DNA of 64,000 nt from Venturia oleaginea (lineage: Eukaryota > Ascomycota > Dothideomycetes > Venturiales > Venturiaceae). Shown in pieces: positions 35,887-47,338 of the stretch. The first letter of the stretch is position 1. The number at the start of each line of letters is the position of its first letter. The stretch spans positions 434,001-498,000 of the forward strand of contig JABMLP010000008.1 of NCBI GenBank assembly GCA_013176395.1, given 5' to 3'. The translations under genes were made by a program, and so were the position numbers. The notes under the pieces were generated by a model. It saw only the letters and a list, made by a program, of their open reading frames with translations. It did not search any database and was not told where the DNA came from.

Positions 35887-37236
35887 ATGCCTGGCACACG
35901 AAGCGAAAACTCCACACCCAGGCTGCGACCCTCCATATCTCCCATAAATTCCCCCATGCCTCCCGCTGAATATTCAATCGCCGAACGGCCACCAAGAGAG
36001 GACAGCCCGGATCGCAGATACTACAACGAACGCGCCCCCTCGAGATCCATGTCACGCTCAAGATCACCGAAAAGATCAAGCTCTCGAAGGAAAAGCACGG
36101 ATTACCGCGAAAGATCAACCTCAGAGCCAGGATGGGTAGCGCCAGAACGGCCGAAGACGGTTGACTATAAGCCAATACTGGTTTTGAAAGGACACAAGAA
36201 GGCCATCTCTGCTATCAAATTTTCGCCAGATGGTAAGCGAATTGCAAGTTGCTCTGCAGATGGGACAATAAAGATCTGGGATGCATTCACTGGCGAGCAT
36301 GAGCATACATTGGAGGGGCACATGGCTGGAATCTCTGCAATCGCATGGAGTCCAGACTCTACAACAATAGCCTCAGGATCAGACGACAAGTCTATTCGCC
36401 TGTGGGATGCAATAAAGGTAAGGTTCTAGATCTCTTCACTAATCCTTCTTCGCTGAGCAAACAAGTAGGGCAAAGCACACCCAAATCCATTCCTCGGCCA
36501 CCACAACTACGTTTTCTCTCTACAATTCTCACCCAAGGGGAACATGCTGGTTAGCGGATCTTACGATGAGGCCGTTTTCTTGTGGGATGTACGTGCGGCG
36601 CAGGTCATGCGCTCCCTCCCAGCTCATTCGGACCCGGTTGGTGGTGTCGATTTTGTACGCGACGGCACACTTATTGTGAGTTGTTCAAATGATGGCTTGA
36701 TGTAAGTTATGCACTCTTTCTTCAGGGCAGCACTCGGAGACTAATAGAGCGCGTTTGTTAGCCGACTGTGGGATACAGCTACTGGTCAGTGTCTTCGAAC
36801 GATCATCCACGAGGATAATAAGCCCGTCGTAGGCGTGCGCTTTTCGCCTAACGGCAAGTACGTCCTTGCATGGACGTTAGACAACTGCATTCGGCTCTGG
36901 AACTATGTGGAAGGCCGATGCTTGAAGACGTATGGTGGAGGAAAAGACACAGAAGCATATGTCAATTCCAAATACAGTCTCGGCGGCGCTTTCGGAACCT
37001 ACGGCACTCGCGAATATCCCTTCGCGTTCATCGCGAGTGGAAGTGAAAATGGATCGATCTTCCTTTGGGATGTTAGCACCAAAACCGTGCTCCAGAGGAT
37101 TGGAGGCGCCCATGAGGGCGTCGTACTGGGCGTTGATACCCACCCCACCGAACCATTGATCGTAAGTGGGGGCGCAGATCGAACCGTCAGACTATGGAGA
37201 TTTGATGACAGTTCAGCTCTGCATCCACAAAGGTGA
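35887..37236 (+). CDS. swd3: SWD3/WDR5-type WD40 protein (COMPASS subunit)
   Basis: Seven-blade WD40 propeller of the Swd3/WDR5 group, the scaffold of the COMPASS histone H3K4 methyltransferase. Exons are 35887-36417, 36469-36701 and 36762-37236, giving 412 residues. A Ser/Arg/Pro-rich N-terminal extension of about 95 residues ([18 protein letters not shown]) precedes the propeller. Repeats are easy to follow: [60 protein letters not shown], then [14 protein letters not shown]. Blade-ending Trp-Asp or close variants (IKIWD, IRLWD, FLWD, RLWD) are present. Other WD40 scaffolds are possible, but repeat spacing and the [19 protein letters not shown] sixth blade favour Swd3/WDR5. The stop follows HPQR. 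Confidence 0.85.
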
Positions 37237-38636
37237 TACACCAAGTTGACGGATGAAACTAAGGAATCTCCGAATCTAAACCAGCACCGGAGAATACCTT
37301 TCGTCGGAAATTTCCTGAGATCCGCAGCAATCACAATGATTGAACGACAAGAAATCACCGGAGATGTGTCCAACTGATGGGGTTGTGAATGGTTATCATC
37401 ACGGCGGCAAAAAGACTGCGAGCATCGTGACTCGTGAGCCGCTCATTTCGAAGCGGGATGATTCAGGAGGCCATTCACCAATGAGAATGGCGGATTGCTG
37501 CGAGTCCTGTGATTGGAGTGGGGCCGAAGAATTTCACTAATCGACGGCCCGGAAATACCGTGTGATTGACCCTCTCTATCATGGCAGCGGACCAGATTCC
37601 CAAGACTTAGATTTTGTACAGTACCCCTTTGCTCGTTTGATGAGGCTTTCGCGATGGTGGTTGCTGGGCTGGTCCGTATGGCCTTTCTCACCATTCAACT
37701 CCCAACTTTCCCAAGTCCGGATATGTTGTTGCGATCGGACTGATAAGAGGTCAATTTATCACGTGGTCTTGACTTTCAGCTCATCAAGATTTATCGATAA
37801 TTCGTGGCGGCATAATTGCTAGAGCACTCATCAGCCGATATACTGGAGAGATTGCAAGAACACCAGAGAATGGAGGAGATCACGTTGTCGCGAATGAACC
37901 CAACGGCAATCTTGAAGTTCGCCTCTTTTTTCCTAGGTCTCAGCTTTGAACTCAATTCCCCATTTGTGGGTTGATGTACGTGGATCGTGCCCCAAACATT
38001 CATATAATTATCAGATCTCCAATATGTTAAAGTCTTGCATACGATGTACTTGTCTTATTACACAACAGTCGTTTCCCACATCCTTCTTCCGGCCTGAAAA
38101 TACTCTAAGAGCACAATGTTCAACCACCGCCAACACCCACCACACCATGAAAAAGAGATGGCAAACGTTGGTAAGCTTACCATCTATACCTCAAGCATAT
38201 GTGGAGGTCCTATGAGGGCGAAATAGAGTTTAAATGGAAATTGGTGTGCCGCAAGATTCGTCTGCCTCATATAAAGCATGCGATATCGCAATCTATCTCG
38301 ACCCTCGAAGTTACTCACTGGACGCCGTGCTCTTTCGCACAGTCAGCCGACGGAATTATTTGGAGAAAGTAAAGTGCCACAAGTACACGCGGTACCGAAT
38401 ATATGCGGAATATGGCACCCTCGTTCAGTTAGGGCCCTTTGATCTTCGCTGTCGTCGTCTTATCTTGTTGCTCCGTTCATCCACAACACCCTTTTTTTGT
38501 CGCTGTTTGGGAGTCTCTAATCTGACACTTCTGTCCTTTCTTTTTGACCCCTTCTTGAAGTGGCTAACATCAATGAATGCGCTATAGTGGTTGCCGTCCT
38601 TCGTTCTATTCTGGTGGAGGATTTGTGTTTGCGATC
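37237..38636. other. Intergenic, no supported gene
   Basis: About 1.4 kb between the WD40 gene and the secreted protein gene. Only short random frames. An in-frame ATG at 38,577 would add 20 residues to the next gene and hide its signal peptide; I prefer the later ATG. Confidence 0.5.
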
Positions 38637-40295
38637 ATGAAGATTCGGTCGCTTCTGCTCGTCTCTGCGCTTCTGGGCTTTGCGGCAGCGACTCCTCAGA
38701 GAGGGATTGGTGGATGTGGATGTCGAGAGGTTATCTGTCCGAATCAGGGACCTGATGTAGGCTGTTTCGGGGATGTGGAGATTATGGGACTTGAGCTGAT
38801 GCTTTTTGAGTAGCATTGCGCGTGTATAAACGCTGCGGCAGAAGATTGCTCGAGGTATCAGAGGGGTGATTGTCCGCAGCCACCGGTAAGGTTATCCTGA
38901 GAAGAGCATCCTGTAGAGATGTGGGAAGAGGACTTCAATGGGGACTTGAGCTAACTGCTGCTTGATTACAGAGATGTGTCGATAATGGAAGACGTACGTT
39001 CACGCTCCCAGGCCACTATTCTGCGGATGTCCCTGTGTGTCTCAAGAGGTGGATGCTTGCAAGCTTAGGAATTGCATGCATGCACTGGTTGTGAAATTGA
39101 ACGACCAGGACTTATCCTCCCCATTTCACCCCATACACGAGGAATGAAATCGTCAACGATATAGCAGAGACAAACTGAGACAGTGGCACAAGCAACGAAT
39201 GAAGCTGACATGGTCTAGCGAATCAAAACGGCGGACAGCGTGGAGGTCAAGGTCAACAAGGTGGATATAATAACATCTACACGACGCCGATAACATACAC
39301 GGTCACACAAACGGTACCTGGATTTTTTTCTTCCGTACCACTGTACAGCACAATCGTGAGTTTGGTAACAATCACACTGAATGGCCCACCACCAGAAGTC
39401 CCCGGCTGGAACTTCCCCCAAACAGTCTGGCAAACAACAACATTGAATGGAATACCACCATGGGCAATACTCCCGCTTCCAACGCCCAATAACGGCCAAA
39501 ATCCACCGTACCCACAGATCCCACCAAACCAGAACAATCCACCGCGACCAGCAACACCTAAAATCAGCCCCACGCCTCTACAACCCGACAACAGTCAAAA
39601 TGCCCCCAAACCAACTTACTGGCAACCACCCTGGGCCGCCCCAGCACAAACTGCACAACCTGCCCAACCGAAACCACCTGCCCAACCGAAACCACCTGCC
39701 CAACCTGCCCAACCTGCCCAACCTGCTCAACCTGCCCAACCTGCTCAACCTGCCCAACCGAAACCACCTGCCCCAACCGAAACATCAACGTCCACCCGCC
39801 CCACTCCCTGGAAACCACCCGGACAACCAAGTCAAACATGGACACCAATCAACAATCCCACGATTCCCGCGACACCACCGACAGGGGCACCTGCTCAGCC
39901 TCAGCCTCCTCCAGCACCGGCTGTACCGAGTCCGCCGATCTTGGGACCACCTGTACCGACGGATATGGGGATGCCGCCGCCTGTTGCGGCTGCGCCTACC
40001 AAGTGTGGACCTGGTCAACCGGCTTGTAAGGCGGGGACGTATTGTGATCCGCAGCCTTTGTGTAGTATTGGGGAGGATTGTGCGGGGATTTGTTTGCCTA
40101 CTTTTAATACCAAGGTGAGTTTCCCCGTATGCCGGTGATTTCTTTCTGGGGCGTCAGGTGCTGGAGTATTTTGCTAATGATATTGTATAGTTTGCCACGG
40201 ATGGATTTTCGCAACCTTGGAGCGTGAGGAGGGATATTTGGCAGGAGCTTTTGAATAGTGGGAATTATTCTATGTATTCGTTTAATGGGAGGTGA
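38637..40295 (+). CDS. Secreted Cys- and Pro/Gln-rich repeat protein
   Basis: Exons are 38637-38756, 38814-38885, 38972-38993, 39219-40114 and 40191-40295; phases close to 404 residues. Signal peptide MKIRSLLLVSALLGFAAA is followed by a short Cys-rich head (GCGCREVICPNQG, then HCACINAAAEDC). A Gly/Gln linker and a long Pro-rich middle come next, with tandem Pro-Ala-Gln triplets encoded by a 9-bp minisatellite. A second Cys-rich block follows (CGPGQPACKAGTYCDPQPLC). No transmembrane span or GPI signal is visible at the C-terminus. I do not recognise a named family; composition suggests an extracellular matrix, wall-bound or surface protein. The fourth intron (225 nt) is long and could hide another small exon, and exon 3 is only 22 nt, so the N-terminal third is the least certain part. 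Confidence 0.7.
39651..39771 (+). repeat. 9-bp coding minisatellite (Pro-Ala-Gln)n
   Basis: Tandem CCTGCCCAA units with few substitutions, in frame inside the secreted protein gene, mixed with longer units reading Pro-Ala-Gln-Pro-Lys-Pro. Confidence 0.9.
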
Positions 40296-42324
40296 GAGGA
40301 GGTTTGGAGGGAAGGATACGGAAACTGCAATAGAATGGGCGTTTGTACATAATTCAGCGGGGAGAGGCAAGTGGACTGCAATTTTTTATTTTTTTTCCGT
40401 GGCATCTGCATCTACTTCTATGTTTCGTACTCTTCTGTGTATAGACTACATGACACAATGGTTGGGTAATGTACAGCTGTTGAGGAGTTGCTGATTCCGA
40501 GGAGTAGAGGCATTCTAGGAGCATTATTTCATCAATGCTTTCCGAAGATACCTAGATTTGAACCAAGAGTTTGATCCGCAGATTGATAGCGATAAAATCG
40601 CGGCGAGTATTTCCATTTCAGTTGCCCCCAATGTATCGTCAGGCTTAAAAGGACGTCCTTGCGAGAAGATAGCATTGGTTTCGTATAAGATCGACTAACG
40701 CGTTTTGGGAGATGAAAGAGCTTGGTCGTGCCCTTGTCCTAAGGAGCTAAGAAGAATAGAGGAGGCGCTAGAATCGCTCAGGTCTTCCTCCCAAAACCCT
40801 CTTATGACCGTGCCGTACCGCAGACGGCGGCCCGTGCAAATTGGGGCACGCAGTACTGGAACTCCTTGTATCCATGAAAACTAGAGTGGATTATTTGCTT
40901 CGGTTTCCGCGGTTTGCGAACTCTGATTCTCATAGCACGATGGCTAACCTCTTTCTCTGGCAAATGCATCTCAACGGCGTGAATTGTAACGCTGTTGAGC
41001 CTTCGAGAACAGGCATGACATGTCGAGTTCATCTTGGATCAGATTAAACCAGGGTTGCTGACATGATTCTGCGGCTTGCGGTCCTTCTCCCTGGTCTCTT
41101 GTGTCAATATGCCTATTCTGATATGTCTTGCAGTGGCTCGCCTAAGGTTCATTCCAAATGGGAAGAAAGAATTAGTAGATGACTTACATTCTTGCATTAG
41201 AAGCACGGCTCAGACGGTGGAATCTCATGCAAGATTCGGACCCCCGCCGATGTGCAGCGGTCCAGCTCCTGATGCTTGTAGATTCCGCGTAAAATTTTCC
41301 TGTTCTGCATGAAGCAAGATCCGAATCGGAGCTAGATATGCACCTACGTTTTTCATTCAGCTGAGGAGGAGACCTCGGGAGGCATGTTGATGCGGCGCGT
41401 ACCGCTGTTTGAGGCAGCGGCCCGTTGCAACCGAGGAGGTGTGTCATCAGTAAGAAAGTAATTTGGGAAATTACTTGTTTAGGAAGGACCCTTGCTCAAC
41501 GTATGCAGGGGAGATGGAAGATGGCTTCTGTCAGAAGATTTTCCAAAGTATTGGAACCTGCTGGGTTGAAGTGTACTACGTCTTATAGCTACTACTAGAG
41601 CTAGGGATGTGGCATGGAGCAGAATGGGGTGGTTGTTATGGTGGGTAGTTGGTTGAATCGAAGATGAGGTCATGAAAGGGAGGATGTGGCAGAGTCCTTG
41701 CTCATAAGTAGAAAGGGACTGTGACGGCAAACCTCCTCTTTGAGACATATCGAATTGGTGATAGACTAAGCCCGCGGCTTTGCTTTGAATCCATGGCTCA
41801 TGGACGGGTCTCGGCGAGGCTGGAGACGGATCGGTGGTCAGAAGTGTGCCTGTTAAACCTTAACCGATCAACCGGGTCTTGTTATAATTTCATCTCTTTC
41901 GACTTCGAAGCTCATGGGTGTATTCCGTCAACTGTTTGCGTGGTGATTCTCGTGGACGAAGCTTCAGAATCAGTCGTCACTTGCGTTGCTCACCATCAGG
42001 GCATCTTTTCGTTGCTTCTTGATAAACCTCGACTCTTGGATCCCATCATCATGCATTTCGCTTTTATTCCAAGCGTCTGATGATTGCTGTGAGGATTATG
42101 GCACTCCGGCACCCCATCGAGATTGGAGCTGTTCCGGAAGATAGTCGACTATACCGAGGATTTTGATATTGGGTGGATACAGGACATTGACAGAAATAGT
42201 GACAGTTCATGTATGTTTGATGGGAACGAGGATAGAAGTTTGAGAAAAACATGATGGTCTTCACGTGGATATCATAGAATATCCACATCTCGAGGTGCGA
42301 GTCATCGCCCAATTTTTTCCTTTG
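40296..42324. other. Intergenic, no supported gene
   Basis: About 2 kb between the secreted protein gene and SUA5. No frame with motifs or splice structure. The distal end contains a hairpin at 42,265-42,286. Confidence 0.5.
42265..42286. repeat. Perfect 8-bp hairpin upstream of SUA5
   Basis: GTGGATAT and ATATCCAC flank a 6-nt loop, 39 nt upstream of the SUA5 start codon, so it may lie in the mRNA leader. Function not known. Confidence 0.55.
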
Positions 42325-43845
42325 ATGCAACCCTTCGTTTTGACAGTAACAAATGTCTTCGCACGCACTTTCACAAGACCGTCAATCCTACTCTCGCCTC
42401 ATAGACTGGTGTCTACCTCTGCACCAGCTGCTATTTTCACATCCACCGCCATGAGTTCCGTTTCGGACGTTGCTGCGCCAGAAAGGCATACGACCATACT
42501 TCCTATGGATGCCTCAAGGATCGGACAAATCATACTAAAAGAGGGGGCAGACTTCGTCTTGGAAGATTGGGATATCAAATTGGATCAAGGCTCCGAGGGT
42601 GTCAAGCATCTGCATCTTGCTGCGCGTCAATTACGAGAATCAAACATACCGGTGGCTTTCCCCACCGAAACTGTTTATGGACTTGGAGCAGATGCTACTC
42701 GAAGCGAGGCAGTGAAGGGAATCTACAAAGCAAAACAGAGGCCCTCGGACAATCCACTTATCGTACACTTTGCATCACTACGCCAGCTCAAACTTCTGCT
42801 TCTGGGTAATGCGAACGGCCATACCAATGGCGAGATACAAGATCCGATACCCGCCATATATAAACCAATAATTCGCAAATTCTGGCCGGGTCCACTCACG
42901 ATTATCCTTCCGAACCCGACCAACTCAGTGCTTGCACCCGAAGTTACTGCCGGACTCACCACTTTTGGTGCTCGAATGCCTCGAAACCTCCTAGCGCTTG
43001 TCTTACTGAAGATTGCGAACGTTCCAATCGCGGCCCCTTCAGCTAACGCCTCCACTAAACCGTCGCCCACCGCTGCCGAACATGTCAAAGAGGATTTGAA
43101 TGGCCGAATTGATTTTATACTTGATGGCGGACCTTGCGATGTTGGCGTGGAGAGTACAGTTGTGGACGGGCTTTCAGATCCACCTGCTATATTGAGACCC
43201 GGTGGAATTAGTATTGAACAGGTGAGGCAGTGCGAGGGATGGGAGAATGTGGTCGTTGGTTACAAAGATGCTTCGGAGAAGGGCGATAGTGCTCCAAGGG
43301 CACCCGGAATGAAGTATCGGCATTATTCGCCTAGGGCGAAGGTCGTCCTTCATGAAGCAGGATCCAAGTTTCCTGACATCAAGAGTTTTCTACGGACTGC
43401 AGACAGTGGGAGTAGCATCGGCATAATTCGAACACGAGAGTGGCCTCTTGGGCTTGGACAAACAGAGTTGTCTTCAAAGGAAGATGGGAATGGGAATAGA
43501 GAAGCAGTCTCCAATGGCTCTCCTATTCTCGTCCAAAAAGACGACGGGTCTGTTGCAGGAAGTCAAGTCGCCAACCAGGCTGTTCTCAAGGTTCTCGCCA
43601 ATATCATTCCTACCCCTCGTCCAATAGCTCGGCAGCTCTCTGTGGGAGAAACTACGGTCTGGGATATTTATCTTGGTGCTACAACAGAAGAAATAGCTCG
43701 TGGCCTGTTTTGGGCACTGAGAGATCTTGACCGTCGTGGTGTAGATGCCATTTTCGTCGAGGGAATCAGCGATGGCGAGGTTGCTGGAGATGATGCAGCA
43801 GTTATGAATCGACTTAGAAAGGCCGCAGCTGTGGAAATTAGTTAG
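42325..43845 (+). CDS. sua5: SUA5 threonylcarbamoyl-AMP synthase
   Basis: Makes L-threonylcarbamoyl-AMP from threonine, bicarbonate and ATP for the t6A37 modification of ANN-decoding tRNAs. It is intronless, 506 residues from ATG 42325. The YrdC domain has FPTETVYGLGADATRSEA, the K-x2-R motif in KAKQRPSDNPLIVH, FWPGPLTIIL, and the Ser-x-Asn motif in APSANASTKPSPT. The Sua5-specific linker APGMKYRHYSP leads to the C-terminal Sua5 domain. The first 40 residues are rich in Arg, Ser and Thr with few acids (FARTFTRPSILLSPHRL) and look like a mitochondrial targeting signal. A second ATG at 42,451 (MSSVSDV) would give a cytosolic form, so one gene may serve both compartments. This dual use is inference from the sequence. 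Confidence 0.95.
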   Translation: MQPFVLTVTNVFARTFTRPSILLSPHRLVSTSAPAAIFTSTAMSSVSDVAAPERHTTILPMDASRIGQIILKEGADFVLEDWDIKLDQGSEGVKHLHLAARQLRESNIPVAFPTETVYGLGADATRSEAVKGIYKAKQRPSDNPLIVHFASLRQLKLLLLGNANGHTNGEIQDPIPAIYKPIIRKFWPGPLTIILPNPTNSVLAPEVTAGLTTFGARMPRNLLALVLLKIANVPIAAPSANASTKPSPTAAEHVKEDLNGRIDFILDGGPCDVGVESTVVDGLSDPPAILRPGGISIEQVRQCEGWENVVVGYKDASEKGDSAPRAPGMKYRHYSPRAKVVLHEAGSKFPDIKSFLRTADSGSSIGIIRTREWPLGLGQTELSSKEDGNGNREAVSNGSPILVQKDDGSVAGSQVANQAVLKVLANIIPTPRPIARQLSVGETTVWDIYLGATTEEIARGLFWALRDLDRRGVDAIFVEGISDGEVAGDDAAVMNRLRKAAAVEIS

Positions 43846-44271
43846 CTGTAATCTATATTGCTTGCAAATACCAAGCTCTTTACTATCGATTTGAATAATC
43901 ATGAAACTACCCATGAATCACGAGATGGTATCTTACAATGACCTTGGCCAGATGCCACCGTATTCCAACCCCCTATAGCACAACATCATCACCTCAAGTG
44001 CCTCCCAATATTCCTGTCCCCTAGCGCCTTGCCTATACAAACTGTGGGCACAATTAACTCAACCCTTTGACTTCTCGTGTCATGAAAAAAGGCGCGTCCC
44101 AATACGAATCTTGATGCGTGAAGGACACCGATTCGACATGGAAAACTCTTCAATTTCATGTCCGAGTCCCTAACATAGACATCCTACGCGAAAAACACTG
44201 CTATCTGGCTGCCCGGCGTCTTGAACTCATCAAACTCAATCATCTCCAAAACTCCAACACCGATCTCGAAA
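43846..44271. other. Intergenic between SUA5 and the TFIIIC gene
   Basis: 426 bp, same orientation on both sides. Contains no gene; should hold the SUA5 3' end and the TFIIIC promoter. Confidence 0.5.
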
Positions 44272-47076
44272 ATGCAAGGCCCAAGTACAAAGTCAACCAC
44301 GATGTCGGAAGATATGGCCATACCGATTTGGCCCACAATATATGATGGCATTGCGTGGTCTGAAGTCGGCGAAATTGCGTTGGCAAACTCAGAACATGTC
44401 GAATTATTGGTCAGTAACAGCCATGGTGATTTGTTATCTTCTAACCAGTTGAAAATCAGATCCCCAAAGTCAGGCTAGATCACGACTATCCAGATCAATT
44501 CTGGGATAGGCTTCACCTTCGTGTCAACGCGTTCGACGAAACACACGTCGACGTTGAGGATCCTATCCCATGGAGCTCGTCATCAATAGGAGAGGAGATC
44601 TCAATTTGCGAGGTTGTAGGTCTTGACTGGTCGCCACAAGGACCCGCGAAGCATAAACGTTGCGCATTAGCAGTTCAAACGCAGAATCTTGTATTGTCCA
44701 TCTGGGCACCCACGAGCCAGCCTCGTGTTTTGGCTTCGTGGAAACGGCACGTTGTCATCAATCGAGAATTACAGCGTTACTTCATCAGTCGACACCCGGA
44801 AGAAGCGTTTGAACCACCAAACCCCAAGTCAGATCGTCTGAAGCGTCTGCAGCGTGTTCGAGCCTTTGCGTGGAGTCAGACAGCTACCCTGGCGAGACCC
44901 GCAGAAGACCTACAACAATCTGCATCCGCTGTCTGCACCGAGATTTTGATGGCCGTGTCAAATGACAACAACGAAGTCATCGTATTTCGTATGCCTTCCA
45001 CCCTTCGCATGCCGACCTCGCCAAAGGATGCAAATAGCAATAAGGTCACAGTAGTTGGGCACTTCTCTATCCTCCCTGGCGATTTTGAACTTCCAGATTT
45101 GACATGGACATTCGAAGAGCACATGCGTTACCAATCGTTTGTGTCAAAATTGGCATGGAGTCCGTGGTATAGTGTCATCAATGGACCATTGATGGCAGTC
45201 ATTGTTTGCGCTACTCGAACAAAGCTAATCTTCCGACGGGTACTTATAGCCATGAAGCTCAATGGAATCAACGTACAGCTGAATGGACTTAGTAGCGAAA
45301 TCCAGCTTGCAACACCCTGGCCATCCAATGGAATCCTGCGGTGGCTACCTAGTGAACCTCATGAGCCAAGTCTCAAGCTCGTAGCCTTCACCGGAGGCGA
45401 AGTTATGCTGTGTGGGATCAATGCCATGGGGGGAGCCGCTGAAGTCCTTGCTACGTATACCAGGGCAGAATGGGATCCAGTTGCTGGTATGTTTCCTGCT
45501 CACATCCCCTCAGAATTGCTCCTACAGTTGCTTCATGAGTCCATATCCGGTTCTCGCTTTCGAACACCATGACATCTAGCTTTTGCACTTGCTCCTTTGG
45601 ACTCGAGATCCGTATCGAAGAACTCCTAGCACTCCGAGAAGGAAACACAGCTAGGGGTCCATCATCACTGATCTCACTCCCAGCGTGTTGAATTGAAAGG
45701 ACAAGATTTCCAAGGGACTATTTGATGAATCCTCTGTACGGCCTGTTTAGACAGGCAGACTGTGAAGATGAGACTGACGGAGATTTAGGGTGTATCATTA
45801 CGGGTCCAACAACAAACGGAAACTCTCTATTCTTCGGCTCGCATTCTTCAACGACTAGCACATCCACTGTGAATTTAGATCCATATTCTTTAAAACCGCT
45901 GGGTGATCAAAATCCCCATTGGAAGACACTCATGCTTCAACGCAAGGATGAATTCGGCAAAGAGCATCGCCTAGGAGACCTTACCGTTGTCAAGCTCTGG
46001 GGAATGGCGATGTCATCTGTGAAGGACCTGATGGCGACTTTTATCACCGTGCATCCCAGCTCACAACCAGAATATTTGATCCAGTCAGACTATTCAACTT
46101 CGCTATCCGTAGTCTTGATTGGTTCACAGCCAAAGCCAGCCCAGTTTGCTGCAAAGATCTTGCGGGAGAACTTGAGCTCGGAGACCGTTGCTTACAGTGT
46201 GAAGTTCTGGCTCAAGCACTTGACAGACTCCCCGGACAAGCGCATCTTGATCATTCATGAGATGATGGCTGAGCTTGATCGAGAGATCGCGCGACTAGAG
46301 AGAGAGCCCGTGCCAGTTGAGCAGCATACTACGAGCTTGAACACTCTCTTATATGATTCCAAAATCTTGAAGGCGCAAAGAATGAAGCATTTGATCTCTC
46401 TCTTTGATCCATCACTCGATTCCGCGACCTCAGTACGCCTAGACATGGCTATGGTTGCAAAACTCACGACGGCGATACTCCGCTTGCCGCGCAAATCATG
46501 GAAGCGAAGTATGATCAGCAAGTACATCATTCTCGAATTCAAGAAAGCCCTCGCGATGCTACCTGACGGTCTAGCGCATCAACTCGACGACCTGGATTTG
46601 AGTCACGCTGCGGACAAGGAACAATGCGAGATATGTGAGGCTGAGATTCCCTTGGAATCGCTCACCGAGGCTCATTGCGTTGAAGGCCATGAATTTGGTA
46701 AGTTGGTTGCGCCTCTACTTTTGGCAATCCACATTCCATGCTAACATTTGCGACAACAGCTCGCTGCTCTCTTACGTTCCTCGCGATCCAGGCGCCGGGA
46801 ATATCAAAATACTGCGGAATTTGCAGCAAACAGTATATTGAGGGTTCCTACCTGGAGACAGACATATCACAAGGACAAACTCCGGTGCCTGCTACGCAGA
46901 ATGGCGAGGATGTGCTCATGGAAGGTGATACAGCCATGATAACGTCCAGCGCACAAGATCAAGACATTGGAAGCGACAAGGATGGCCGTACAACTCAAGA
47001 TCTACCCACGCTTGCCCAGCTCATCTTTGCCGCTTGCGATTCCTGCCTTTACTGCGGTGGTAAATTTGTCGGCTGA
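44272..47076 (+). CDS. TFIIIC subunit (TFIIIC90/Sfc9-like), one in-frame TGA
   Basis: Subunit of Pol III factor IIIC. Model: 44272-44409, 44460-45486, 45540-46697, 46760-47076, 880 codons with all phases closed. The N-terminal half is a WD40-like propeller of the TFIIIC-delta type (GLDWSPQG, FAWSQ, KLAWSPWYSVING). The C-terminal half has the zinc-finger domain with CEICEAEIP, HCVEGHEF, CGICSKQY and a final CDSCLYCGGKFVG, matching the 'zf-TFIIIC' family. Within exon 3 a TGA at 45689-45691 interrupts the frame between LISLPAC and IERTRFPRDYL. Both sides look coding, and I found no canonical intron that removes it. The acceptor at 45,539 (CATGAG) is also weak, so the segment 45,487-45,722 is the doubtful part. 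Because TFIIIC is normally essential, an error or an unseen intron is more likely than a dead gene. Confidence 0.78.
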
Positions 47077-47338
47077 GCGTGCACATTCTAGTTACACGAG
47101 AACGAATCTCCCGCATTCCTGGGAACACAAGAACCTCCCTTTCCCGACCCCTTGCCTTTGCAACAGCGAAAATGAAAGCAATCATTCTTCGAGTCATTTG
47201 TCAAAGGTAGCACACACTAAATGCTGTGTTCATAAAGAATGTTACCTTTTACCCCCCATACTACCGTCCATATCACGTTTCCGCGTCTTTCTCTAATGCT
47301 CTCTTCCTTTGAAACGGTTTGCGGATTCTGTGCTGGCC

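Noticed and set aside
40550..40580. B-box-like GGTTCAAATC on the minus strand
   Set aside because: A weak T-arm pairs with wobbles, but there is no complementary acceptor strand 60-70 nt upstream.
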